Shown: positions 23,253 to 30,979 of the stretch, in pieces
Layout: every line of letters starts with the position of its first letter
Numbering within the stretch: position 1 is the first letter of the stretch
Virus record (IMG/VR): IMGVR_UViG_3300024974_000014
Span: 1-30,979 of that record
Reading direction: 5' to 3' (one strand)
DNA length: 30,979 nt
Origin: a virus
Notes under the pieces: generated by a model
Database searches by the model: none
What the model saw: the letters and a program-made list of their open reading frames with translations, nothing else
What the model was told of the DNA's origin: nothing
Program-made: the position numbers and the translations under genes

Positions 23253-23560
23253 TAAACTTACCGTTAACTTCTAAAATTAGTGCTAAAGCAATCACTGAGC
23301 TTTCTGCAAATATTAACTCCTTTACTGGTGGTTCAATCCAAACAGTTGAAGGAGTTACACCTAATTTACTTTCTGAGAAAACAGTAGTAGAATATCCAAT
23401 GTTAACTATAAATGAACTTGCATCTATAGAACAAGTCTTAGACTCATCTAAAGGATCAGAAAGATTTTCGTGGAATAGTAAAAAATGGATAGTAGACGAA
23501 TATACTTCCTCCTATTATCCTCAATATGCTCTTTCAGTGACATTAAATCTAATAGGTTAA
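23249..23560 (+). CDS. Minor tail protein, gpM-like
   Basis: A 103-residue protein placed directly after the tape measure gene, where lambda has M. Its C-terminal half, SERFSWNSKKWIVDEYTSSYYPQYALSVTLNLIG, follows the gpM pattern of an 'F.W' strand, a 'W.c..w' turn and a final strand pair. Lambda gpM lies on the tail-tip side between tape measure and gpL. The N-terminal half lacks the usual Cys-containing loop. The start overlaps the tape measure stop (ATGA). A second gpM-like gene follows, so the division of labour between the two is open. Confidence 0.65.
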   Translation: MINLPLTSKISAKAITELSANINSFTGGSIQTVEGVTPNLLSEKTVVEYPMLTINELASIEQVLDSSKGSERFSWNSKKWIVDEYTSSYYPQYALSVTLNLIG

Positions 23561-23563
23561 CCT

Positions 23564-24211
23564 ATGGTAATCTATGAATTACCTTTTCAACAGAGTATTT
23601 TAAATACATTAAAGTGTAAAACTACATTTAATGTTGTTAGAAGTAAAGCATTGAATTTGTATACACAAAGTTACTCAGTTGGAGTTAGTAGAATTAAAGA
23701 ATATTCTTTAACCTATGGAAAACTTTTAGATGATGATCCAGAGCATTTTTTCCCAAACGTAGTAGATGTAGAGAATCTATTCTCTACTCAAGAGACAGAT
23801 ACTTTTATCTCATGGGTTCCTCCAACCGAAAGTGTAAAACACTCAACACTTGAAACTGGAACAATTAAAGGTAGTGCTGCGAGCAAGACTCTAACAGGAA
23901 CTGGGACTTCATTCACATCTCTAACTATAGGAGATTTTATTTTTACATCCCTTACAGAGATAATTAACGTAGTTACTCTTGAAGAGTCTACTATTGATAT
24001 TTTTGTTGGAGTTATAGATTCAATTGAATCAGATACAAGTCTTACCCTTCGGACATTAAGTTTTGATTTCACTGGTAACAGTTTTAAATCAGTTCCACCA
24101 ATGTTATTTTACATCCCTACATCCTGGACAAAAGAAAGAAATTCAACTTATGTAGCTGGTGAGAAAATCTTCTATACATCTTTAACTTTTACCTTAAAAT
24201 TGGTGTATTAA
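23564..24211 (+). CDS. Second gpM-like minor tail protein carrying an inserted beta module
   Basis: The protein has 215 residues. The flanks read like gpM: DTFISWVPPTESVKH (the F.W.PP block, ~78-92) and a terminal SWTKERNSTYVAGEKIFYTSLTFTLKLVY. Between them residues ~98-165 are an insert: GTIKGSAASKTLTGTGTSF, GDFIF, then VGVIDSIESDTSLTL. That insert matches the first module in the tail tube (GTI.ATAASATVTGSGTAF ... IGQVDTINSNTSITL). It starts three bases after the preceding stop and overlaps gpL as TAATG. It may be a tail-tip ring protein with a surface-exposed module. Insert identification is strong; the gpM assignment is by pattern only. Confidence 0.65.
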   Translation: MVIYELPFQQSILNTLKCKTTFNVVRSKALNLYTQSYSVGVSRIKEYSLTYGKLLDDDPEHFFPNVVDVENLFSTQETDTFISWVPPTESVKHSTLETGTIKGSAASKTLTGTGTSFTSLTIGDFIFTSLTEIINVVTLEESTIDIFVGVIDSIESDTSLTLRTLSFDFTGNSFKSVPPMLFYIPTSWTKERNSTYVAGEKIFYTSLTFTLKLVY

Positions 24212-24738
24212 TGGCTACAGTACTTGAAACGCTTCATGAACTTGATCTCCCAGCTCTTATAGAACTATTTATAATTACGAGTCCAGATAATGTTAATTAC
24301 TATATTACTAATACACGTAGAACTACTGATATATATTGGAACGGGCATAAATTCCTTTCTTTTCCTGTCACAATTACAGGGATAGGATTTACCACAGATA
24401 ATATTAGTGAAGCTCCGAAGCTTACGCTTAGTACAGTAGGGCTTAGTTTTAGTTCCCTATTTCCTGGAATAACTTCACTTAAAGGTTATAGCGTCACGTA
24501 TTTAAAGACCTTTGAAACGTACATTGGCACATCAGCAATGACTGATACAAGTATCTTCATTGAACGTAAGTTTTATAAATTCGCAAAACCTTTAAGTATA
24601 ATTCCAAAGACTCAAGTAGTTTATCAACTTAGTACACTTACATCTTGGGAAACTAAAAAACTTCCTGCAAGACAAATGCTTAGAGAAGGACCATTGAATC
24701 TACGATTTGAAGGTCTTGGTGTTTATAAACAATTCTAA
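24211..24738 (+). CDS. Minor tail protein gpL-like, cysteine-free and short
   Basis: The protein has 175 residues, against 232 for lambda gpL. The N-terminal part is beta-rich with gpL-type features: LIELFIITSPDNVNYYITNTRR (strand pair), NISEAPKLTLSTVGLSF (the 'lP...l.vsnv' block), and the closing LPARQMLREG, a hallmark of gpL. After that motif the protein ends within 17 residues, whereas lambda gpL continues into a cysteine-containing domain reported to bind an Fe-S cluster. This protein contains no cysteine at all. It lies between gpM-like and gpK genes as expected. The stop is 10 bp before the likely start of the gpK gene. Confidence 0.8.
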   Translation: MATVLETLHELDLPALIELFIITSPDNVNYYITNTRRTTDIYWNGHKFLSFPVTITGIGFTTDNISEAPKLTLSTVGLSFSSLFPGITSLKGYSVTYLKTFETYIGTSAMTDTSIFIERKFYKFAKPLSIIPKTQVVYQLSTLTSWETKKLPARQMLREGPLNLRFEGLGVYKQF

Positions 24739-24748
24739 ACTACGTTTT

Positions 24749-25471
24749 ATGAATCTATCAGAAACATTACTCATATCTATCGAACTTGAAGTAAGGAAAG
24801 CTTTTCCTGAAGAATTTTGTGGATTAATTCTTTCAGATGAAAGTCTAGTTGTTCTCCCCAATGAGGCAGAAGATAGAGTTAAAAACTTTGACTTTAATCG
24901 TAGTTTTCTATCCCTCTATGAAGGGAATATCTCTTATATTATTCACAGTCATACAAGTAAAGGATTTTTTCATCTCTGTACACCTTCATCTAAAGACATC
25001 ATCGCACAATATGAGCTTCAGCTCCCATTTTTAATATGTGGTATGGAAGAAACACATTTTACTCCACCAGTAGAATATCCGCCGAAGCGGAGAAAGAAAT
25101 ACATTGATCGACCTTTTATAATGGGAGTTAATGATTGCGGTACGTTAGTACAAGACTTCTACCTATATGAATTTGAAATAGTTATTGAAAATAACCTTTT
25201 AAAGAAAGCAGAGGATAGAAAAACATATCCACAAAGCCTCAAAGAAGAGTTTAGAGATAATAACTTTATTGAAATAAGAGACTGGGATAAAGATGCTTTA
25301 ATTTTTGGAGATATTTTACTCTCTTCCACTATAGGTATTCGTGGAAACCATACAAGTATCTTTATTGATAGGACAAGAGTCTTAAATCAATCTACTATTT
25401 CAGCCTATGAACCTTTAGAAAATCTCTTTAACAGTATTGAAAAAGTCTACAGGCACGCCTCCTTATGTTAA
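24749..25471 (+). CDS. Tail tip protein gpK-like: JAMM peptidase plus NlpC/P60 domain
   Basis: The protein has 240 residues from ATG 24749. The N-terminal Mov34/JAMM metalloprotease domain keeps EEFCGLIL (Glu21/22), HSH (66-68) and PSSKD (Ser80, Asp83), the full zinc-site set. The C-terminal NlpC/P60 domain keeps VNDCGTLVQDFY (Cys130) and GNHTSIFID (His201). Both sites look intact, as in lambda gpK, which is thought to act in tail-tip assembly and cell-wall entry. The frame is open upstream to a TTG at 24707 inside gpL, but 24749 follows the gpL stop naturally; neither has a good ribosome binding site. It overlaps gpI by 7 bp. Confidence 0.88.
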   Translation: MNLSETLLISIELEVRKAFPEEFCGLILSDESLVVLPNEAEDRVKNFDFNRSFLSLYEGNISYIIHSHTSKGFFHLCTPSSKDIIAQYELQLPFLICGMEETHFTPPVEYPPKRRKKYIDRPFIMGVNDCGTLVQDFYLYEFEIVIENNLLKKAEDRKTYPQSLKEEFRDNNFIEIRDWDKDALIFGDILLSSTIGIRGNHTSIFIDRTRVLNQSTISAYEPLENLFNSIEKVYRHASLC

Positions 25472-26160
25472 TTCTATTCCATACAATCAATTTCAAAGAA
25501 AGTTTAACTCTTGATGTGAATAATCTTGCACAGGTAGTAGATTATTTAAAGAATAATAGAATAGACCTCTGGAATGGGATAAAGGAAAGTAAACTCTCAT
25601 ATGTTTTAGGAAGTTTTACTAAAGAAAGTACTCCAATACCAATCTATCCCACTGGACCTATGATAGATTTCTCATCCTATGATCTTCTTCTTGTCGGAGA
25701 TAAAGTCTCTCTCTCAACAGGTATTGAAGAAGCTGCTGCTGTTGCTGCTTCTAGTGCGGCATTTGTTTCTGCTGGAGGTGTTGCAGGTGGTGCTGCTGCG
25801 GCGGCTGCTGCTACTGCGGCTTCTTTAGTTGCTTATGCTGCGACATATATTGCAATTTCTGTTGCAGTAAGTCTTGCTATTGGTGCAATTATTCAAGCAC
25901 TTTCACCAACTTCTACTGTATCAGGTGATCCATCAACATCTCAAAGTAATAAAAGTTTCAACGGAGTTCCTAATATAAAAGAACAAGGTGGAAGTGTACC
26001 ACTTGTGTTTGGAAAATGTATCTTTGGTGGTATAGTTATTGCAGCAGATATGTACTCTGTCTCTTCAGGGCTTCATGGAATTTCTGTAGCAGCAGGTGGA
26101 GTTGGTGAAGCTCCTTTAGTAAATGTTCCTGGAAATTCAAACTGGTTTAGAGTAGGATAA
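25465..26160 (+). CDS. Tail assembly protein gpI-like
   Basis: The protein has 231 residues in the slot of lambda I, between K and J. The N-terminus is a compact domain (LTLDVNNLAQVVDYLKNN...). A long Ala/Gly-rich hydrophobic helix follows (~93-148, AAAVAASSAAFVSAGG..., TYIAISVAVSLAIGAII). The C-terminus contains VPNIKEQGGSVPLVFGKCIFGGIVIAA, a block typical of this family, including the 'VPlvyG....gg..is.' motif. Lambda gpI is needed for tail-tip assembly but is not found in finished tails. The hydrophobic helix could insert in the host membrane or be packed by gpJ. ATG 25465 overlaps the K stop. Confidence 0.82.
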   Translation: MLILFHTINFKESLTLDVNNLAQVVDYLKNNRIDLWNGIKESKLSYVLGSFTKESTPIPIYPTGPMIDFSSYDLLLVGDKVSLSTGIEEAAAVAASSAAFVSAGGVAGGAAAAAAATAASLVAYAATYIAISVAVSLAIGAIIQALSPTSTVSGDPSTSQSNKSFNGVPNIKEQGGSVPLVFGKCIFGGIVIAADMYSVSSGLHGISVAAGGVGEAPLVNVPGNSNWFRVG

Positions 26161-26162
26161 AT

Positions 26163-28916
26163 ATGGAAGATAATAATATACAGTTAGCTATGGGTGGTGG
26201 CGGAGGTGGAAGTACAGTTGTTCCAGATACTGATAAAAGCCAACAAACACTTCTTCTTCTAATTGCATTTAGTGAAGGAGAAGTTGAATCTCTGGATAAT
26301 GTTACTTTCAACGATAGTTCAATAATCAACTATAGTGCTGATGTTGCTTGGGTACGTGGAACAATTACACAAGATAGTATTGAAGGTTTTGATAAAGTAG
26401 GTACATTTATTGGAGGTCCGGCGAGTGAAATTCGTTGTGAAACAGGTGGTTCTCCTAACTCACCGACATATACAATACCTGCTGATGCAAGAACTGCAAG
26501 AGTAATCATATCTTTTCCTTCTGGATTTTCTTGGCAAAGTCCTAAAGGTAATGTAAGTACAAGTGGTGTAGAACTGACAATGGACACTGCTCCGAATGCT
26601 GGAGCTTTAGATGGATTAGACCCTCCAGATTCAATTTCTTGGACAAAATATCGTAACATGGGTAAGGCTGGAATTAAAACCTCTAGCCCCTATAGCTATG
26701 ATATTATGGTTCCTAGACCAGATGGAACTATAGGTTCAACAGGTTGGGCAATACGAGTACGTCGAATATCTGCTGACTCTGTGACATCAGGCCCAGGACA
26801 TTATAACAAAACATACGTCCAAACAGTTGTAGCTTATACAAACACAGACCACACAGTCTATGCTGGAACAGCTTGCTTGGCTGTGAGGATCAATGATGCA
26901 AGTGAAATTGGAAATAGTATTCCTGTTGTAGGAGGTGAAGGTAGAGGTATGAAACTTTACCTTCCTAAATCTACTTACTATGTAAATGACTACACAAATC
27001 CATCCTATAGAACATATCTTTCCAGTTCTTGGGATGGGACATTCGGAACGACAAAAGCTTATACAGAAAATCTTAGTTGGATAATTTACAATCTTTTAGG
27101 AGATAAGTTAAACACCTGGTGTCCTATAGTTCACTACTATTGGGTGTTTAATAATACATCGGAACGAACGTCTTATGTCTATCCAGATAATGCAGCAGGT
27201 AAATGGGTAAAACAACTTGATGATCCTGATAATGTGTGGAGAATTACTTCAGTAGTGCCAACTGTAGGTACTGCTACGTTTACAACAGTTAGCTCAACTT
27301 CACCTACAGTTAGGCAAAGAATTATTCGTGGTATTGGGATTCCTGAAGAGTATCTTGCAAAGTATACTTTTGAAAAATTTGCACGATATTGTGATGAAGT
27401 AATCACTACTACGTATAATGGAAATTCTTATTCTGAGTTTCGGCATAGTGTGCATGGTCAATTTCTTGAGCGTAAAGATGCTGAAGTATTCTTAAATGAA
27501 TTACTTAGTATTGGTAATGCAAATATTGTAGAAATTGATGGACTTGTTAGTGTTATATATGATAAGAAATTAACAACGGATGAACTAGCAGTAGTTCCAC
27601 TTTTTACGAATCAAAATGTAGATAATGGTGTCTTTGAATATTCTGGAAGTGATATTACTGAAAACTATACTCAAATCAACATCACTATTCAAGATAAAGA
27701 TAATATGAATAGGACAAAAACTGTCTCTGTACAGAGTGGAGAACTTGCAACTTATCTAAGTAAATCATCTTCGACATACTACACTGATCTTTATGGGTTT
27801 AATTCTACTGATATAGTCTTACAAGGTTGTAATAGTGATTTTACGGCAGTACGTAAGGGAAGAAGTCTACTCTTTGATAGTTTAGAAAACGATAGATTTG
27901 TTCATTTTAAACTAAGTTTACTAGCAACAAAGTTACACAAGGGACAAGTTATACAAGTTCAAGACTCTGATAATGCGAAAGAAACACTTTCTGGAAGAGT
28001 GATTTCATCATCTTGGACTTCTGGAGTATTAACACTTCATCTTGATAGGAGTTTAACGCTTTCAGGAGTAACATATCTTACAGTCTATGCTCAAGGAGCA
28101 GCTACAACTAATACAAAACTAACTGATACCGATACTTATTCTTTTCTTCGTGCAGTGAAACTTACTTTAAATGAAACTTCTGGAGTACATTCTACTGTTA
28201 CAGCAGATACAGCTTCACTAACCCTTGTTCCTGAGAGTATTTTTGCAGTAGTTTCAACAGAAATAGAATATTTCACTATTACCCAAATTACTTTTGAAGA
28301 TGGTTTCTATATTATCTCTGGTTTAAAGTACCAAACAGTTAAATTCGACTACATCGAATATATAAGATCAGATGTAAAATCTACAACTAATAAACTTGCA
28401 CTCCGTAGTAAGAATAACAAAGTTATTATTGATCCTGCAACAGATATTACTTTTGCAATCTCCTACAGCACTGTATCTGACCATGCAATAGTTAACGAAG
28501 AAAGAGGAATTTATAGTTTTAATCTAGTATGGACACACGTTCCAGTGATGGATGATGAAGCACTTCGTCTTGTACGAAAGACAACTTATAAAGTTGTTTG
28601 TAAATTCCCTAACGGAAGTATAAGTATTTTTCATGTAGATGGTAATCATACTGAACTCTATAAGACCACAGATACTATATTTAAGGTTGGAGAAACTCCT
28701 GATACAGAATATAATTACATCTATGGAGAACTTACAGTTCCGATACCGAATCAAATCTTTGATGAACTACAAGGTGATGAGAATTTGACTTTTACCTTCT
28801 CAATCACTGCATCTTGTAATGGTGCAGACGATAGTCTTGCAAAGATTATAACAAAAAATATTTATGCAGGAGATATAAATTATAATGTAATTAGTGGGAG
28901 TCTATACGATGCGTAA
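26163..28916 (+). CDS. Central tail tip / host-specificity protein (gpJ-like)
   Basis: The protein has 917 residues, against 1132 for lambda gpJ. It has the short poly-Gly N-terminus (MGGGGGGST), then SQQTLLLLIAFSEGEVESL as in the J family ('...v.dllsEGpI.Gl'). Next come a hub domain with WTKYRNMGKAGIKTSSPYSYDI and WAIRVRRISADS, and the RQRIIRGIGIPEEYLAKYTFEKFARYC block. Fibronectin-like beta domains lie toward the C-terminus. As the central hub and fibre it trimerises at the tail tip and, in lambda, recognises the receptor. The C-terminal receptor-binding part is shorter here, and three fibre-like genes follow. Good ribosome binding site (AGGA, five bases, ATG). Stop overlaps the next start. 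Confidence 0.88.
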   Translation: MEDNNIQLAMGGGGGGSTVVPDTDKSQQTLLLLIAFSEGEVESLDNVTFNDSSIINYSADVAWVRGTITQDSIEGFDKVGTFIGGPASEIRCETGGSPNSPTYTIPADARTARVIISFPSGFSWQSPKGNVSTSGVELTMDTAPNAGALDGLDPPDSISWTKYRNMGKAGIKTSSPYSYDIMVPRPDGTIGSTGWAIRVRRISADSVTSGPGHYNKTYVQTVVAYTNTDHTVYAGTACLAVRINDASEIGNSIPVVGGEGRGMKLYLPKSTYYVNDYTNPSYRTYLSSSWDGTFGTTKAYTENLSWIIYNLLGDKLNTWCPIVHYYWVFNNTSERTSYVYPDNAAGKWVKQLDDPDNVWRITSVVPTVGTATFTTVSSTSPTVRQRIIRGIGIPEEYLAKYTFEKFARYCDEVITTTYNGNSYSEFRHSVHGQFLERKDAEVFLNELLSIGNANIVEIDGLVSVIYDKKLTTDELAVVPLFTNQNVDNGVFEYSGSDITENYTQINITIQDKDNMNRTKTVSVQSGELATYLSKSSSTYYTDLYGFNSTDIVLQGCNSDFTAVRKGRSLLFDSLENDRFVHFKLSLLATKLHKGQVIQVQDSDNAKETLSGRVISSSWTSGVLTLHLDRSLTLSGVTYLTVYAQGAATTNTKLTDTDTYSFLRAVKLTLNETSGVHSTVTADTASLTLVPESIFAVVSTEIEYFTITQITFEDGFYIISGLKYQTVKFDYIEYIRSDVKSTTNKLALRSKNNKVIIDPATDITFAISYSTVSDHAIVNEERGIYSFNLVWTHVPVMDDEALRLVRKTTYKVVCKFPNGSISIFHVDGNHTELYKTTDTIFKVGETPDTEYNYIYGELTVPIPNQIFDELQGDENLTFTFSITASCNGADDSLAKIITKNIYAGDINYNVISGSLYDA

Positions 28917-29304
28917 ACATAGTAAGAGTTCTATTAGTCACACATTGATTGCGTGGAAATTTAATAACGAAGCGGATCGCTTAAGTGGAACCCTCCCATC
29001 TACTGCTATTGTTACCTTCGTAGAAGCTGATCTTGGTCGTCGTGCCTACGATATTGATACTATGACTTTCTGGGATATTTCTGATGTAGTTGCAGGTGTA
29101 CCTACTTGGGTATCTTCTGGAGGACTTTCTTCAGAAGAAATTAACATACTAATCTCCACTGCTATAGATGGAATACCTAAAAGAGTCTTTATAATGCAAC
29201 ATGAAGGTTTTAATGAAGATGTTCCTTATATCACAGGAATAAATCAAATACCGAACTTTGTCCTTCATGCTAATGGTTCTCTCTTTTACGTCGAATTGGA
29301 TTAA
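28909..29304 (+). CDS. Tip accessory protein with 'ADxG..YD..TFW' module
   Basis: The protein has 131 residues from ATG 28909, which overlaps the gpJ stop and follows GGGAG by eight bases; a GTG at 28894 would add five residues without better support. The N-terminus is a basic tail. Residues ~35-70 read TAIVTFVEADLGRRAYDIDTMTFWDISDV, a small module that recurs in the next two genes. The C-terminal part has a helix (SSEEINILISTAI) and strands ending FVLHANGSLFYVELD. It probably binds at the tail tip and links to the fibres that follow; no enzymatic motif is visible. Confidence 0.65.
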   Translation: MRKHSKSSISHTLIAWKFNNEADRLSGTLPSTAIVTFVEADLGRRAYDIDTMTFWDISDVVAGVPTWVSSGGLSSEEINILISTAIDGIPKRVFIMQHEGFNEDVPYITGINQIPNFVLHANGSLFYVELD

Positions 29305-29309
29305 ATAAA

Positions 29310-30287
29310 ATGGCTAGAACAATTGATGCTTTACATAAAAACCTTCCTTTAGGTCAAAATCATATACTACATGACGGAGAATATGCTGATGCTACTGCAA
29401 GAATCGCTGAAGCCGCTTTCACAGATGATAATGTAGATAAAGTTTACAAGCAAGTTGATGACTTAAGCCTGTGGAGATGTATAAGTCAAACTACAGGAAC
29501 TCCTGCTTGGGAAAGATTAGGTTCTGGAGGAGGGCTTGTAAATTTTATAGAAAGTGCCACCACTTACGATTCTGTTAATAGTTTTAACTTAACAAGTACT
29601 GGTGACACTTTTTCTGGGGTTACTTTAGGTATTCAAGCTGGCCCTCTTACTCTATCCATACCAGACGGAGCTGATGGTGGGAATAAAAGAGGGGCCCGTG
29701 CTATAGATTTACAAGCTTATAGAAATTCCCCATCCGAAGTGGCTTCTGGAGAGTTAGCAGTTATTCTAGGAGGAGGATTCAATACAGCTTCAGGGGTAAA
29801 TTCCATATCTTATGGGTATTCAGCTAATGATTTTGGGATTAATGCTAAAGTTTCTCATGGAGCTAGGCTGGCTGGTACAGGTACAGGAAGAGCACAAGTT
29901 GGAAGATTAATTCTAACAGCAATACGTTTTAACGCAACTCCTGTTGTTCTTCTCTCTGATAATAACGTAGGAACAGCAGCAAATAGTCAACTACTTCTTC
30001 AAGATAACCAAGCAATGACTTTTGTAGGAACTTGTATTGCCAAGAAGTCTGGAACAGCTGATATTGCAAGTTGGAAAGTTGAAGGATGTATTGTTAGAGA
30101 AACTGGAGCAGCTTCTACTACTTTAGTAGCTTCTACAGTGACAGCGATAAGTAATGTCCCAAGCTGGACTCTTGCCCTTTCGGCTGATACAACTAATGGA
30201 GGTTTGTCTGTTACATTTACTGGAGTTGCTGCGACAACAATCCATATAGTGTGTAACTTAGAATCCTCTGAAATTATTCTTGCTTAA
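29310..30287 (+). CDS. Tail fibre-like protein with YadA-head-like repeats
   Basis: The protein has 325 residues. The N-terminal ~70 carry the same module as the neighbours ([28 protein letters not shown]... PAWERLG). At ~145-186 is a YadA/Hia-head-like stretch ([35 protein letters not shown]), which forms left-handed beta rolls in trimeric adhesins. The C-terminal ~140 residues ([49 protein letters not shown]) match, from memory, a C-terminal domain shared by many phage fibres. A trimeric fibre or receptor-contact role is inferred. It starts five bases after the preceding gene, with a poor ribosome binding site. Confidence 0.75.
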   Translation: MARTIDALHKNLPLGQNHILHDGEYADATARIAEAAFTDDNVDKVYKQVDDLSLWRCISQTTGTPAWERLGSGGGLVNFIESATTYDSVNSFNLTSTGDTFSGVTLGIQAGPLTLSIPDGADGGNKRGARAIDLQAYRNSPSEVASGELAVILGGGFNTASGVNSISYGYSANDFGINAKVSHGARLAGTGTGRAQVGRLILTAIRFNATPVVLLSDNNVGTAANSQLLLQDNQAMTFVGTCIAKKSGTADIASWKVEGCIVRETGAASTTLVASTVTAISNVPSWTLALSADTTNGGLSVTFTGVAATTIHIVCNLESSEIILA

Positions 30288-30295
30288 GGAATTTT

Positions 30296-30979
30296 ATGAG
30301 TCTTATTTTAACTAAAGATTTACTTCCGATAAATCGTCCTCCTACAGTAAGTTTAGAGTTTGTTGACGCTACAGCTCGCGATGCAGAGACTTATACCTCT
30401 TTTGATATAAGTAGGATAGCTGCTTTATCTGACGGGACTTTCTGGGTTCTTAAAAGTGTTGGGCCTGATGTATGGGAAGAAATCTTTCTTCCTCCTGGTG
30501 TTGGTCCACAAGGTCCACAAGGATTTCAAGGTGCTCAAGGTAATAGTGGAGGAGTTGGTGCACAAGGAAGTCAGGGAACTATAGGTTCACAAGGAGCACA
30601 GGGAGTACAAGGTTCCCAGGGTTCTATTGGAACTCAAGGTAGTCAAGGTGCTACTGGAGCGAATGGAACTCAAGGTAGTCAAGGTGCACAGGGAGCAACT
30701 GGTTCCGCAGGATCAACTTTAGGTAAACAGTCTCTATGGGTAGCTGCTGGCAGTATGAGTGATGGTACAGTAACAGCTACCTATACAGCAAGTACGCGTA
30801 CATATGATTTTAGTAGTACGACAGCACAAGATATAGTCTTTGGGTTTGAACTTCCTAAGTCTTGGGATATAGGAACGCTTACGTTCCTAGTTCGTTATCG
30901 TCAAGCAAGTACAAGCGCCGGTGGCGTAGCATGGGGACTTAAAGTAGCATCACATGCAGATGGTGACTCAACCACCCCT
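30296..30979 (+). CDS. Collagen-like tail fibre protein (3' end beyond window)
   Basis: ATG 30296 follows AAGGA at six bases, and 228 codons stay open to the right edge. Residues 1-65 hold the third copy of the N-terminal module ([19 protein letters not shown]... [20 protein letters not shown]). Residues ~68-139 are a collagen-like run of Gly-X-Y triplets, mostly GSQ, GAQ, GPQ and GTQ, with some GAT and GAN. From ~140 a beta domain begins ([23 protein letters not shown]...). This is the architecture of a fibre: attachment module, collagen stalk, then a C-terminal knob or receptor domain. The C-terminus is cut by the window. Confidence 0.8.
   Translation, partial: MSLILTKDLLPINRPPTVSLEFVDATARDAETYTSFDISRIAALSDGTFWVLKSVGPDVWEEIFLPPGVGPQGPQGFQGAQGNSGGVGAQGSQGTIGSQGAQGVQGSQGSIGTQGSQGATGANGTQGSQGAQGATGSAGSTLGKQSLWVAAGSMSDGTVTATYTASTRTYDFSSTTAQDIVFGFELPKSWDIGTLTFLVRYRQASTSAGGVAWGLKVASHADGDSTTP

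Noticed and set aside
24707-24748. TTG start extending the gpK-like gene into gpL
   Set aside because: The JAMM domain begins normally from ATG 24749; the extra 14 residues add no domain and overlap the gpL coding end.
1-30979. CRISPR arrays, tRNA genes, insertion sequences, attachment sites, toxin-antitoxin pairs
   Set aside because: I looked for regularly spaced direct repeats, cloverleaf-like segments with a CCA or T-loop motif, transposase motifs and integrase genes by eye and saw none. Collagen tracts are coding repeats, not arrays.

Overview
This window is one contiguous part of a tailed-phage genome (Caudoviricetes, siphovirus type). It carries nearly the whole lambda-like virion module: packaging, portal, prohead protease, capsid, tail tube, tape measure, and the M-L-K-I-J tail tip. 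The DNA is AT-rich and almost fully coding. No integrase, repressor, tRNA or host gene is visible, so a virulent phage, an integrated prophage and a metagenomic contig cannot be told apart. The lambda-type tail-tip set (L, K, I and J) together with a GH19 chitinase-like endolysin points to a Gram-negative host. No host genus can be named from the sequence.

Layout. From 1 to 2970 the genes read leftward. In transcription order these are a one-TM membrane protein, a GH19 endolysin, a 39-residue ORF, a two-TM holin-like protein, a small beta protein, a collagen-like Gly-X-Y protein and a repeat-containing fibre-like protein cut by the left edge. A 210-bp divergent region (2971-3180) holds a good leftward promoter (TTGACT-N18-TATACT) and several hairpins. 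From 3181 to the right edge all genes read rightward. They encode the small terminase, a PP-loop/PAPS-reductase-like enzyme, the large terminase, a gpW-like connector, the portal, an S49 protease with a nested in-frame scaffold, a decoration protein and the major capsid protein. Head-tail connector and tail-completion genes follow, then a very long tail-tube protein, gpG and gpGT made by a -1 frameshift on A AAA AAC, and a 2056-residue tape measure protein with an embedded transglycosylase-like domain. The run ends with two gpM-like proteins, gpL, gpK (JAMM plus NlpC/P60), gpI, gpJ, and three fibre or tip-accessory genes, the last of which is collagen-like and cut by the right edge.

How it works together. 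Many junctions are ATGA or TAATG overlaps or gaps of a few bases, which suggests long, translationally coupled polycistronic messages. They are interrupted by a few structured gaps: 8438-8533, 11814-11905 and 16229-16288. No gene-free stretch exceeds 300 bases once the frameshifted half of gpGT (16717-17073) is counted.

Most notable points. (1) A PP-loop enzyme is locked between the two terminase subunits by ATGA overlaps on both sides. (2) The same beta-rich insert modules recur in the head decoration protein, the tail tube and a minor tail protein. (3) A three-way-junction RNA can be drawn after the capsid gene. (4) The gpL homologue has no cysteines. No complete novel defence or mobile system is visible; the PP-loop gene is the best candidate for unexplained biochemistry.
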